NCBI GenBank assembly: GCA_902805885.1
Contig: CADCUM010000035.1
Location: 1-44,365 of the forward strand
Direction of reading: 5' to 3'
DNA: 44,365 nt
From: an uncultured Nocardioides sp.
GTDB taxonomy: Bacteria; Actinomycetota; Actinomycetes; Propionibacteriales; Nocardioidaceae
Both the position numbers and the translations under genes were made by a program. Each line of letters opens with the position of its first letter. Position 1 is the stretch's first letter. The notes under the pieces were generated by a model that had not been told where the DNA came from, did no database searches, and saw only the letters and a list, made by a program, of their open reading frames with translations. This document shows positions 35,027-43,018 of this stretch, piece by piece.

Positions 35027-35860
35027 TCAGAGCGGGGAGAGCTGGTCGGGAGAGAGCCCGGCGTACGGCTTCCGGGCGGCGCGCCTGCGGTCGTTGAAGC
35101 GCGCGATGACCTCGGAGATGCCGAAGAGCAGCACCATCGGCACTGCCATGAAGGTCATCGTGAACGGGTCGGCCGAGGGCGTCGCCACGGCGGCGAAGAC
35201 GAAGGTGCCGATCACGATCCACGGTCGGTGCTCGCCCAGCGCCTTGCCGCTGACCACCCCGGCGATGTTGAGCAGGACCACGAACACCGGGATGTTGAAG
35301 GCGAGGCCGAAGACGAGGAGCGTCCGGGTGAAGAACTGGAGGTACTCCCCGTAGTCCTGGATGTTGGTGACGCCCTCGGGGTTCAGCCCGATGAGGATCT
35401 CCAGCGCCTTCGGCAGGGTGAAGTAGCCGAGTGCCACGCCGGAGAGGAACAGCGGACCCGCGATCACCACGAACACGCGCGTCATCTTCCGCTCGCGGGC
35501 GTAGAGGCCCGGCAGGAGGAACGCCCAGATCTGGTAGAGCCAGAAGGGTGCGGTCGCGACGAGGGCGGTGAACCCGCACAGCTTGAGGTAGATCATGATG
35601 CCGCCGCCGGGCCCGCTGCTCGACGCGAAGCTCGTCCCCTCGGGGAGGGCGTCCAGCGCCTGCTCGTACGGCCCGTAGACGATGGCCGCGACGTCGGAGA
35701 AGAAGAAGATCGACACGATGAAGACCACCAGCGCCGCGAGCAGGCAGCGCAGCAGCCGCGCGCGGAACTCGCGGAAGTGGTCGGAGAGCGCCATTCGGCC
35801 CTCGGGGCCGACGGGGTGGCGCGGACGGGCCGAGAACAGCCCGGCGATGCGTCGGATCAC
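35027..35860 (-). CDS. tatC: Twin-arginine translocase subunit TatC
   Basis: A 277-aa polytopic membrane protein, the Tat signal-peptide receptor. Six transmembrane segments are visible. The cytoplasmic N-terminus has MALSDHFREFRARLL, the conserved SDHxxExRxRL entry motif (Glu replaced in part by Phe-Arg-Glu-Phe), and PFWLYQIWAFLLPGLYARER follows helix 2. ATPSADPFTMTFMAVPMVLLFGISE is the classical C-terminal block. GTG at 35860 is 6 bp downstream of the tatA stop; an internal Met23 (35794) is an alternative start. Confidence 0.95.
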   Translation of the reverse strand: MIRRIAGLFSARPRHPVGPEGRMALSDHFREFRARLLRCLLAALVVFIVSIFFFSDVAAIVYGPYEQALDALPEGTSFASSSGPGGGIMIYLKLCGFTALVATAPFWLYQIWAFLLPGLYARERKMTRVFVVIAGPLFLSGVALGYFTLPKALEILIGLNPEGVTNIQDYGEYLQFFTRTLLVFGLAFNIPVFVVLLNIAGVVSGKALGEHRPWIVIGTFVFAAVATPSADPFTMTFMAVPMVLLFGISEVIARFNDRRRAARKPYAGLSPDQLSPL

Positions 35861-35866
35861 TCCGCG

Positions 35867-36145
35867 TCAGGCAGTGGTGTCGTCGTGCGTCTCGCGCACG
35901 ACGTTGTCGGCCGCCGCCCGGTTGCGGGCCTCGATCTCGCGCTGCTCGGGCGGGACGGTCCCGTCAGCGTCGTCGTCCTTCTCGCCGTCGCGCAGGCCCT
36001 TGGTCTCGGTCTTGAAGATGCGCAGGGCCTGGCCGGAGCTGCGTGCCAGGTCGGGGAGCTTCGCCGCACCGAAGACCAGCACGACGATGGCCAGGATCAC
36101 CAGCCACTCGGCTCCCTGCGGCATGCCGACAAGTGGATTGGGCAT
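35867..36145 (-). CDS. tatA: Twin-arginine translocase subunit TatA
   Basis: A 92-aa protein with a short N-terminus, one transmembrane helix at about 12-29 (AEWLVILAIVVLVFGAAKLP), the hinge and an amphipathic helix (LPDLARSSGQALRIFKTETK), then an acidic charged tail. This is the pore-forming component that assembles with TatC. FGAAKLP matches the FGxxKLP family motif. Located 41 bp after pafC and 6 bp before tatC. No tatB is seen, as usual for a minimal TatAC arrangement here. Confidence 0.95.
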   Translation of the reverse strand: MPNPLVGMPQGAEWLVILAIVVLVFGAAKLPDLARSSGQALRIFKTETKGLRDGEKDDDADGTVPPEQREIEARNRAAADNVVRETHDDTTA

Positions 36146-36186
36146 GGTGTCACTCCAGTGGGTCGTGGTCGGAGACGTGGTCGAGA

Positions 36187-37182
36187 TCATCCTACGCCGT
36201 CGACCTCGTAGCGTCCGAGGGTCTGCCGCGCGAGCCGGGTGAACGCCTCCCCCAGCTCCGGCGGGTCGACCACCGTCGCGTGGGGGGCGAGCCTGAGCAG
36301 CAGCTGCGAGAGCCACTCCTCGCTCGCCACCTCGAGATCGACGTCGAGCGTGTCGTCGGGCCCCGGCCGCGTGGACACGACGGGGTGGTACTCGACCACC
36401 CAGGCCGCCCGAGGGGCCAGCCGCAGCGTGACCGGGATCGTCGCGCGCCCGGCGAACCAGGCTCCGGTGAGGTCGCGAGGCCGTGCGCCCGCGTCGCCGA
36501 CGGGTGTGTCGAGCTCGGTCACGGAGAGGATGCGGTCGAGCCGGAACGCGCGGTCGTCGCGGGCGGAGTTGCACCAGGCGTCGAGGTAGAGGACGTTCTC
36601 CACGCGGGCGACGGCACGCGGGTCGACCACCCGGCTGGACTGCTCGTCGCGGCTCGGCACGTGGTAGACGATCTCGACCTGGCGGCCCGCGCCGACGGCG
36701 CGCTCGAGCACCTCGACGTGCTCCGCCCCGGGTGCGGGCTGGTCCGCGACGTGCAGGGGCAGCACCGTCGCCGGGTCGTTCCCCGCCACGGCCTCGAGCT
36801 TGGCCAGCGTCCGCTCGACCACGTCGCGCGCCCCCTCGGGCGCCGCCTCGAGGAGCGTGCGGAGGGCGACGACGAGGGCCGTCGCCTCCGCCGGTGAGAA
36901 GCGGATGGGCCGGGCGAGGTAGTCGGCGTTGTCCACCCGGATGACGCCCTCCCCCTCGAGGGCGTCGATGTCGACCTCGATGAGGTCGCCGGGCAGCCCC
37001 GGCGACAGGCCGGTCATGAACAGGAGCCGCAGGTCGCGGTCGAGCTGCTCGGGCGGGACGCCGAAGTGCTCGGCGGCCTCGTCCAGCCGCACCTCGCCGC
37101 GGGCGAGGAGGTAGGGCACCAGGGCGAGGAGGCGGGCGACCTGGTCGGGGGCGGTCTCACCGGGCGGCTGTGCGGGGGTCAT
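36187..37182 (-). CDS. pafC: WYL-domain transcriptional activator PafC
   Basis: A 331-aa protein with an N-terminal winged HTH (LLALVPYLLARGEVRLDEAAEHFGVPPEQLDRDL), a central WYL domain with VLYLDAWCNSARDDRAFRLDRI, and a WCX-type C-terminal domain. PafB and PafC act as a heterodimer that activates the LexA-independent DNA-damage response of mycobacteria; the WYL domain is thought to bind single-stranded nucleic acid. Start ATG at 37182 overlaps the pafB stop (ATGA). Open frame upstream is pafB shadow. Confidence 0.93.
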   Translation of the reverse strand: MTPAQPPGETAPDQVARLLALVPYLLARGEVRLDEAAEHFGVPPEQLDRDLRLLFMTGLSPGLPGDLIEVDIDALEGEGVIRVDNADYLARPIRFSPAEATALVVALRTLLEAAPEGARDVVERTLAKLEAVAGNDPATVLPLHVADQPAPGAEHVEVLERAVGAGRQVEIVYHVPSRDEQSSRVVDPRAVARVENVLYLDAWCNSARDDRAFRLDRILSVTELDTPVGDAGARPRDLTGAWFAGRATIPVTLRLAPRAAWVVEYHPVVSTRPGPDDTLDVDLEVASEEWLSQLLLRLAPHATVVDPPELGEAFTRLARQTLGRYEVDGVG

Positions 37183-38162
37183 CGGGCGCCACCCGCCACG
37201 ACGGCCCGGAGCCGCTCGACGACCGCGCCCCGGAGGTCGTCGGGCCCGGCGACGACGACGTTGGGTCCGTGGGTCAGCACCTCGTCGGCGAGCACGTCGG
37301 GCGCGGCGTGCAGCACCAGGAGGTCCCACGGCTCCCCGTCGACGTCCCGCGCGCCCGCCGTCACCGACTCGGCTCGTCGCCGCAGACCCACGCCGGCCCC
37401 GGGACGGACGAGGAGCTCGGCACGGACCGACGGTGCCGAGCTGGTGAGGCGGTGCGCCATCGCCCGCACGTCGGTCCCCGGCGGGACGTCGTACGCCATC
37501 GACTTGCCGGTCGCCTTGACCGGACCGAGGATGCGCGAGAGCCGGAAGACCCGCTCCTCGCCGCGGTCCACGTCGTGGCCGACGACGTACCACCGTCCCG
37601 AGGAACGCACGAGCCCCCAGGGCTGGAGCCGCCGGGGCTCCGGGGCGGCGCCGCCTCGCTGGTAGCCGAACGACACCTGCCGGCGTCTCTGCACCGCGTC
37701 CCACAGCGGCTCGAACGCCGGCTCGTCGGCGCGGATGGCGGGGGCGATGACCTCGAGGCGGGACGGGTCGATCTCGACCCCCTGGCCCTTGAGCTTCGCG
37801 AGGGCCCGGCTGGTGGCCTTGGCGAGCGTCGCCTGCTCCCAGACCTGGGCCGCGACGCCCAGCACCGCCGCCTCGTCGGCCTCGAGCCGGACCTCCGGCA
37901 GCGACGTCTGCTCGGTCGGGATGCGGTATCCGACCTCGTCGTCGAAGTAGGCGTCGGCGTTGCCGACCTCGATCACCGCGCCGATGGCCCGGAGCGCGTC
38001 CTTGTCGCGCTCGAAGGCGCGCTCGAAGGCCTCGTCCCCGGCGGCGTCGTGGGGGTGCTCGGGGTAGCAGGCGCGTCGGATGGCGTCCTTGCTGACGAAC
38101 CGGGTGGCGCCGAGCAGCATGATGTGCAGGTTCATCAGGCGTTCGGCCCGCTGCTGCGTCAT
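37179..38162 (-). CDS. pafB: WYL-domain transcriptional activator PafB
   Basis: A 327-aa partner of PafC. The winged HTH is at about 5-45 (RLMNLHIMLLGATRFVSKDAIRRACYP), the WYL domain carries GRWYVVGHDVDRGEERVFRLSRI, and a WCX-like C-terminal domain follows. With PafC it switches on DNA repair genes after damage. Linkage to pafA is conserved across actinobacteria although PafBC itself is not part of the proteasome. Translationally coupled to pafC; 28 bp downstream of the FKBP gene. Confidence 0.94.
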   Translation of the reverse strand: MTQQRAERLMNLHIMLLGATRFVSKDAIRRACYPEHPHDAAGDEAFERAFERDKDALRAIGAVIEVGNADAYFDDEVGYRIPTEQTSLPEVRLEADEAAVLGVAAQVWEQATLAKATSRALAKLKGQGVEIDPSRLEVIAPAIRADEPAFEPLWDAVQRRRQVSFGYQRGGAAPEPRRLQPWGLVRSSGRWYVVGHDVDRGEERVFRLSRILGPVKATGKSMAYDVPPGTDVRAMAHRLTSSAPSVRAELLVRPGAGVGLRRRAESVTAGARDVDGEPWDLLVLHAAPDVLADEVLTHGPNVVVAGPDDLRGAVVERLRAVVAGGAR

Positions 38163-38190
38163 GCCGCTGCTCCCCCGGTCGGCCGACGCG

Positions 38191-39159
38191 TCAGGACGCG
38201 CCGAGGATGTCGATGACGAAGAACAGGGTGTCGGTGCCCTTGATGCCCGCCTGCTCGTTGCCGGCCTTCCCGTAGCCCTTCGCCGGCGGGATCTCGAGGA
38301 TGACGCGGGAGCCGACCGTGCGACCCACGAGCCTCTCGTCCCAGCCCTTGACGACCGAGCCGACGCCGATCGGGAACTCCGCGGGCTCCTTGGTGTAGGA
38401 CTCGTCGAAGGGCGCCTCGGCGTTGTAGACCTGCCCGAGGTAGTCGACGGTGATGGTCTGGCCCTTCTTCACGACGGCGCCGTCGCCCTTGATGAGGGTC
38501 GTGGCGATGAGCTCACCGGTCGGCTCGTGCGCGGTGCTGAAGTCCAGCCCCGTGATGACACCGTCCTCCTCGATGAGGGACGGGGCCCAGCCGGCCGGCT
38601 CCTTCTCCTCGCCCTGGGGACCGTCGAGCGGGGGGATGGTCTCCGAGCGGTCGAGGATGTCGACGACGAAGAGCACCGCGTCCTTGTTGCCGATGCCGAG
38701 CTGCGGGTTGCCCACGCCCTCGCCGAACGCGTCGTCGGCCGAGGACAGCACCGCCACGCGCGCGCCGACCTGCTGACCGACCATGGCGTCGCGGAGCGGC
38801 TTGATGATGTCCTTGGAGAGCTCGATCGACTGCGGCTCGGCCTCGTAGGTGCTCTCGGCCTCCTTCTCGGTGAAGCCGTTGCCGATCCAGTAGTGGGCCG
38901 AGACCGTGTCCCCGTCCTCGACCGTCTCGCCGTCGCCCTCGATGAGCACCTGGGTCTCACCATCGTCGGGATCGAGACGGCCGTCGAACGTCACCTTCGG
39001 CGCCTTGCCGTGGTCGCCCTCGATGGTCACCGAGTCCAGCCCGGCGCCCGGGGTGGGGTCGGCCTCCTCCGAGCCGCAGGCGGCGAGGCCGAGGAGGCTG
39101 AGCACGAGGAGGCCGCTGGCGGCGGCCTGTCGGGAACGGGCACGAAGCACGTGGATCAC
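38191..39159 (-). CDS. FKBP-type peptidyl-prolyl isomerase lipoprotein, two FKBP domains
   Basis: A 322-aa exported protein. A signal peptide ends in the lipobox LAAC with Cys28 as the lipid-bearing residue. Two FKBP-like domains follow. The C-terminal one (about 215-322) is complete, with VDYLGQVYNAEAPFDESY, GVGSVVKGWDERLVG and IPPAKGYG. The first (about 75-170) has diverged (DAMVGQQVGARVAV, no clear substrate pocket), so it may be structural. It likely folds proline-containing envelope proteins. Position between pafA and pafB is common in this lineage. Confidence 0.9.
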   Translation of the reverse strand: MIHVLRARSRQAAASGLLVLSLLGLAACGSEEADPTPGAGLDSVTIEGDHGKAPKVTFDGRLDPDDGETQVLIEGDGETVEDGDTVSAHYWIGNGFTEKEAESTYEAEPQSIELSKDIIKPLRDAMVGQQVGARVAVLSSADDAFGEGVGNPQLGIGNKDAVLFVVDILDRSETIPPLDGPQGEEKEPAGWAPSLIEEDGVITGLDFSTAHEPTGELIATTLIKGDGAVVKKGQTITVDYLGQVYNAEAPFDESYTKEPAEFPIGVGSVVKGWDERLVGRTVGSRVILEIPPAKGYGKAGNEQAGIKGTDTLFFVIDILGAS

Positions 39160-39203
39160 CTGTCAGGTTCGAGAAGCGGCCCGGGACGGGCACGGGTTGC
39201 CGG

Positions 39204-39228
39204 GTCACCCTACCCAGGCGGGGGTGAC
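39204..39228 (-). terminator. Hairpin between pafA and the FKBP gene
   Basis: GTCACCC (39204-39210) and GGGTGAC (39222-39228) around an 11-nt loop, about 30 bp beyond the pafA stop. Possibly an attenuator or partial terminator. Confidence 0.35.
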
Positions 39229-39255
39229 GGGGCCGACGCGACACCGACCCTCGGG

Positions 39256-40617
39256 TCACATGCCGTCGATGAGGCGCTGGACGCGCTCGTCGTACGCCTT
39301 GAACGGGTCCTTGCACAGCACGGTGCGCTGGGCCTGGTCGTTGAGCTTGAGATGCACCCAGTCGACGGTGAAGTCGCGACGGCGCTCCTGCGCCCGGCGG
39401 ATGAACTCCCCACGCAGCCGTGCCCGGGTGTCCTGGGGCGGGACGCTCTTGGCCTCGAAGATCTTGAGGTCGCTGGTCACGCGGGCCACGGCACCGCGCT
39501 TCTCCAGCAGGTAGTAGAGCCCGCGTCCCCGGTGGATGTCGTGGTAGGCGAGGTCGAGCTGGGCGATGCGCGGGTGGCCCAGTGGCAGACCGTGCTTGGC
39601 GCGGTAGCGGTCGATGAGCTTCCACTTGATGACCCAGTCGATCTCGCGGTCCACCAGCCCGAGGTCGTCGGACTCCACGGCCTTGAGGCCGCGCTCCCAC
39701 AGGTCCAGCACGCGCTCGATCGTCGGCGTGGAGATCTGGCGGCGGTCGACGAAGTCGCGGGCGCGGGAGAGGTACTCCCCCTGGATCTCCAGCGCGCTCG
39801 CCTCCCGACCGTTGGCGAGCCGCACCTTGCGCCGCCCCGTGACGTCGTGGCTGATCTCGCGGATCGCCCGGATGGGGTTCTCCATCGTGAGGTCGCGCAT
39901 GACGACGCCCTCCTCGATCATCCGCAGGACCAGGTCGCACGAGGCGACCTTGAGCAGCGTCGTGGTCTCGCTCATGTTGGAGTCCCCGACGATGACGTGG
40001 AGGCGACGGAAGCGCTCCGCGTCGGCGTGCGGCTCGTCGCGGGTGTTGATGATCGGCCGGCTGCGCGTCGTGGCGCTGCTGACGCCCTCCCAGATGTGCT
40101 CGGCGCGCTGGCTCACGCTGTACGACGCCCCGCGCGGGGTCATCACGACCTTGCCGGCGCCCACGACGATCTGACGGGTCACGAGGAACGGGATCAGGAT
40201 GTCCGCGAGCCTGCTGAACTCGCCCGCGCGTCCCACCAGGTAGTTCTCGTGGCAGCCGTAGGAGTTGCCCGCGGAGTCGGTGTTGTTCTTGAAGAGGTAG
40301 ATGTCGCCGGCGATGCCCTCCTCGTGGAGGCGCTGCTCGGCGTCGAGGAGCAGGCCCTCGAGGATGCGCTCGCCCGCCTTGTCGTGGGTGACCAGCTCGA
40401 CGATGTCGTCGCACTCGGGGGTGGCGTACTCCGGGTGGCTGCCGACGTCGAGGTAGAGCCGGGCGCCGTTGCGCAGGAAGACGTTGCTCGAGCGGCCCCA
40501 GCTCACGACCTTGCGGAAGAGGTAGCGCGCCACCTCGTCGGGACTCAGGCGACGTTGCCCCTTGAACGTGCACGTGACGCCGTACTCGTTCTCGATGCCG
40601 AAGATCCGCCTGTCCAC
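39256..40617 (-). CDS. pafA: Pup-protein ligase PafA
   Basis: A 453-aa glutamine-synthetase-related ligase that joins the C-terminal Glu of Pup to substrate lysines using ATP. The N-terminus [16 protein letters not shown] carries the metal-binding Glu residues, and [14 protein letters not shown] contains the catalytic Asp57. [23 protein letters not shown] is the shared PafA/Dop block. GTG at 40617 gives the standard VDRRIFG start. Probably promoted from the 254-bp gap upstream, since prcA ends there. Confidence 0.96.
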   Translation of the reverse strand: MDRRIFGIENEYGVTCTFKGQRRLSPDEVARYLFRKVVSWGRSSNVFLRNGARLYLDVGSHPEYATPECDDIVELVTHDKAGERILEGLLLDAEQRLHEEGIAGDIYLFKNNTDSAGNSYGCHENYLVGRAGEFSRLADILIPFLVTRQIVVGAGKVVMTPRGASYSVSQRAEHIWEGVSSATTRSRPIINTRDEPHADAERFRRLHVIVGDSNMSETTTLLKVASCDLVLRMIEEGVVMRDLTMENPIRAIREISHDVTGRRKVRLANGREASALEIQGEYLSRARDFVDRRQISTPTIERVLDLWERGLKAVESDDLGLVDREIDWVIKWKLIDRYRAKHGLPLGHPRIAQLDLAYHDIHRGRGLYYLLEKRGAVARVTSDLKIFEAKSVPPQDTRARLRGEFIRRAQERRRDFTVDWVHLKLNDQAQRTVLCKDPFKAYDERVQRLIDGM

Positions 40618-40871
40618 GTCTGCCACCCTACGGCGCCGCCGGGCACGGCAGGCGCCCATCCGCGGGCACGCCGCAGCCGTGTCTGCCCTCGGGACGTGCC
40701 ATCGCGGTCCGGCCCTGTCCTCCGTGTCGCCGCCACGTCGCTCGTGTTGGGGGTGGCGACCGCGCTGCTGCCGGGCGGTCTCGAAGGTGGGCGGCTCGTC
40801 GTCCCACGGCAGGCAGCGTCGCCCGCCCGTGCGGGTGGGGCGGGTGCTCCGTCCCGGTCGGGTCCGAGCGG
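40618..40871. other. 254-bp gap between prcA and pafA
   Basis: It should hold the pafA promoter; no clear -10/-35 was found. CCCGCCCG and GGGGCGGG near 40829-40853 can fold into a GC-rich stem just beyond the prcA stop on the minus strand, a possible terminator. A plus-strand open frame (40696-40875) is listed separately. Confidence 0.45.
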
Positions 40872-40875
40872 CTAG
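40696..40875 (+). CDS. Doubtful 59-aa exported peptide opposite the prcA-pafA gap
   Basis: A GTG-started frame reading [20 protein letters not shown] and continuing to a Gly/Ala/Ser-rich tail. The hydrophobic core at about 8-24 resembles a signal peptide. Its TAG stop shares CTAG with the prcA stop. There is no clear ribosome binding site, and in DNA this GC-rich such frames arise by chance. Kept only as a candidate. Confidence 0.2.
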   Translation: MPSRSGPVLRVAATSLVLGVATALLPGGLEGGRLVVPRQAASPARAGGAGAPSRSGPSG

Positions 40876-41834
40876 GGCGTCGGCGGCTGCGGCGCCGGCG
40901 GCTCGGCGGGCCCGGGCTGCACCGGGTCGATGGGCTGGGTGCCGGGGCTCGGCTGCGTCGTCGGGGGCGACGCCAGTGGCGGCGCGACCGGGGGCTCACC
41001 GCTGACAGGGTCCTCGAGCGGCGGCGTGGCTCCGCTCACCTGGTCGGTGGGGTCCTTCGGGTCGTCCTGGCCGGACTGGCGGGGGCCCGAGCCGGCGAGC
41101 GCGTCCTCGGGGGCGGGCGCCGCCGCCTGCTCCGGTCCGCGGTCGCTCAGGACCTCGGCGAGCCGGGCGGCACGCAGCCGCACGAACTTGCGCGGCTGGG
41201 TGCGCCGACGGTCGAGCACGGCGACCTCGAGGTCCGCCGTCGGGATGACACGGTCACCCGCGTCGCTGTGGCCCAGGGCGGCGACGGCGACGTGCAGCGC
41301 GTCCTCCAGGGGCGCGCCGTCGGTGTAGTGCTCCTGCAGGTGGGCGGCCACCGTGTCGGCCGCACCACCCATCACCGCGAAGCCGTGCTCGTCGGCGACC
41401 TGACCGTCGTAGGTGAGGCGGTAGAGCTGGTCCTCGGCAGCGCTGTCACCGATCTCGGCGACGAAGAGCTCCACCTCGTAGGGCTTCTCCCCACCGGACG
41501 AGAAGATCGTCCCGAGGGTCTGGGCGTAGGCGTTGGCGAGGCCGCGGCCCGTCACGTCGCGGCGGTCGTAGGCGTAGCCGCGCATGTCGGCGAGGCGGAC
41601 GCCGGCGATGCGGAGGTTCTCGAACTCGTTGTAGCGGCCGACCGCGGCGAACGCGATGCGGTCGTAGATCTCGCTGACCTTGTGGAGCGCCTGTGAGGGG
41701 TTCTCGGAGACGAAGAGGATCCCGTCGCGGAACTGGATGGCGACGACCGACCGGCCACGGGCGATGCCCTTGCGTGCGAAGTCGGCACGGTCCTTCATCA
41801 GCTGCTCGGGGGACACGTAGAACGGCATGCTCAT
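40872..41834 (-). CDS. prcA: Proteasome subunit alpha PrcA with long Pro-rich C-terminal tail
   Basis: A 320-aa alpha subunit of the 20S core. [35 protein letters not shown] is the N-terminal gating helix and entry region. The structured part ends near residue 240. After that comes an 80-residue tail rich in Pro, Ala, Ser and Gly, much longer than in the 248-aa M. tuberculosis protein and probably disordered. The alpha rings gate access and dock the Mpa/ARC ATPase; the tail could affect that. Follows prcB by 16 bp. Confidence 0.95.
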   Translation of the reverse strand: MSMPFYVSPEQLMKDRADFARKGIARGRSVVAIQFRDGILFVSENPSQALHKVSEIYDRIAFAAVGRYNEFENLRIAGVRLADMRGYAYDRRDVTGRGLANAYAQTLGTIFSSGGEKPYEVELFVAEIGDSAAEDQLYRLTYDGQVADEHGFAVMGGAADTVAAHLQEHYTDGAPLEDALHVAVAALGHSDAGDRVIPTADLEVAVLDRRRTQPRKFVRLRAARLAEVLSDRGPEQAAAPAPEDALAGSGPRQSGQDDPKDPTDQVSGATPPLEDPVSGEPPVAPPLASPPTTQPSPGTQPIDPVQPGPAEPPAPQPPTP

Positions 41835-41850
41835 GCTGGGTCGCTCGCTC

Positions 41851-42681
41851 TCAGATCAGGGCCGCGGCCGGGCCGTCGGGTCGCTGCATCCGTCCCGCGA
41901 TCATGCGGTCGGCGATGGCGGCCACCTCCTCGTCGAGCATCCGTCGACCGCCGTCGGCGGTGATGACGTGGACGACGGGGAAGATGCGGCGGGTCAGGTC
42001 GGGTCCGCCGGTGGCGGAGTCGTCGTCGGCGGCGTCGTAGAGCGCCTGGACGGCGGCGGTGACGCACTCCTCGGCGGTGAGGTCGTCGCGGTAGAGCTTC
42101 TTGAGCGATCCTCGGGCGAACAGCGACCCGGACCCCACGGAGTGGAACGCGGTCTCCTCGTAGCGCCCGCCCGTGACGTCGTAGCTGAAGATGCGGCCCT
42201 GGTCGCTCAGCAGGTCGTAGCCCGCGAACAGCGGGACCACGGCCAGGCCCTGCATGGCGAGGCCGAGGTTGGCGCGGATGAGCGCGGCGAGGCGGTTGGC
42301 CTTGCCGTCCATGGACAGCGTGGTGCCCTCGATCTTCTCGTAGTGCTCGAGCTCGGTCTGGAACAGCCGCACCATCTCCACCGCGAGCCCGGCGGTGCCG
42401 GCGATGCCGACCACGGAGAACTCGTCGGCCGGGAAGACCTTCTCGATGTCGCGCTGGGCGATGATGTTGCCCATCGTGGCTCGGCGGTCCCCCGCCATGA
42501 CCACCCCGCCCGGGAACGTCGCGGCGACGATCGTGGTGCCGTGGGGCGCGAGGTCACCGGCCCCGCCCTGGGGCAGCGCACGGCGCGAGGGCAGCAGGTC
42601 GGGCGCCTGGTCGCCGAGGAAGTCGGCGAAGCTCGAGGTGCCCGGCGTCATGTACGACGCGGGCAGGCGGGACTCGCTCAC
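41851..42681 (-). CDS. prcB: Proteasome subunit beta PrcB
   Basis: A 276-aa precursor of the catalytic beta subunit. A 48-residue propeptide ends at HG48; cleavage exposes Thr49 (mature Thr1) in [21 protein letters not shown]. Asp65 and Lys81 are the mature Asp17 and Lys33 of the active site. GTG at 42681 overlaps the pup stop (GTGA). Degrades pupylated proteins delivered by the ATPase ring. Confidence 0.96.
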   Translation of the reverse strand: MSESRLPASYMTPGTSSFADFLGDQAPDLLPSRRALPQGGAGDLAPHGTTIVAATFPGGVVMAGDRRATMGNIIAQRDIEKVFPADEFSVVGIAGTAGLAVEMVRLFQTELEHYEKIEGTTLSMDGKANRLAALIRANLGLAMQGLAVVPLFAGYDLLSDQGRIFSYDVTGGRYEETAFHSVGSGSLFARGSLKKLYRDDLTAEECVTAAVQALYDAADDDSATGGPDLTRRIFPVVHVITADGGRRMLDEEVAAIADRMIAGRMQRPDGPAAALI

Positions 42682-42875
42682 TGGCCGCCCTTCTGGATGA
42701 ACGACTTCACGAAGTCCTCGGCGTTGGTCTCGAGCACGTCGTCGATCTCGTCGAGGATCGCGTCGACGTCGTCGTCGATGACCTCCTTGCGCTCGGCCAC
42801 GTCGGTCTCGGTGACCTCCTCGGTCACCTCGTCCGACTGCGACGACTTCCGCGGCTGCTTCTGCTCCTGGGCCAT
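42678..42875 (-). CDS. pup: Prokaryotic ubiquitin-like protein Pup
   Basis: A 65-aa, highly acidic, intrinsically disordered modifier. The C-terminus is Gly-Gly-Gln, so Dop must deamidate the Gln to Glu before PafA can use it. The coiled-coil-forming ATPase-binding region is at about 30-52 ([20 protein letters not shown]), and the conserved [11 protein letters not shown] closes the protein. ATG overlaps nothing upstream; dop ends 143 bp before across a palindrome-rich gap. Confidence 0.97.
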   Translation of the reverse strand: MAQEQKQPRKSSQSDEVTEEVTETDVAERKEVIDDDVDAILDEIDDVLETNAEDFVKSFIQKGGQ

Positions 42876-42940
42876 GGGTCGACCCTATCCCGCACGTCCG
42901 ACACGAGGACGCGCTCGGGCGTACTCCGTGAGCGAGTCCC

Positions 42941-42974
42941 TCACCTGGTGGGGGTTGCAACCCCCACCAGGTGA
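42941..42974. repeat. Perfect 34-bp palindrome between dop and pup
   Basis: TCACCTGGTGGGGGTTG (42941-42957) is followed at once by its exact complement (42958-42974), with no spacer. Flanking 9-mers GTACTCCGT (42921-42929) and ACGGAGTAC (42974-42982) extend the dyad, so the whole segment could fold as a cruciform or a strong RNA hairpin. It lies just past the dop stop on the minus strand and upstream of pup. Confidence 0.7.
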
Positions 42975-43002
42975 CGGAGTACCCGCATGTGCGGGGACTC
43001 CG
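42975..43002. repeat. Second hairpin, 13-bp arms with one mismatch
   Basis: CGGAGTACCCGCA (42975-42987), TG, then TGCGGGGACTCCG (42990-43002), mismatch at 42981/42996. The core matches the kamA terminator hairpin at 29355. Abutting the 34-bp palindrome and 17 bp after the dop stop, it probably ends the dop transcript. Confidence 0.65.
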
Positions 43003-43018
43003 ACAGCCGGACCGGCGG

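Noticed and set aside
38080..40875. A 931-codon plus-strand open frame across pafB, FKBP and pafA
   Set aside because: It is the antisense shadow of three well-identified genes and has low-complexity Val/Leu/Gly/Asp content; long antisense frames are expected at this GC content.
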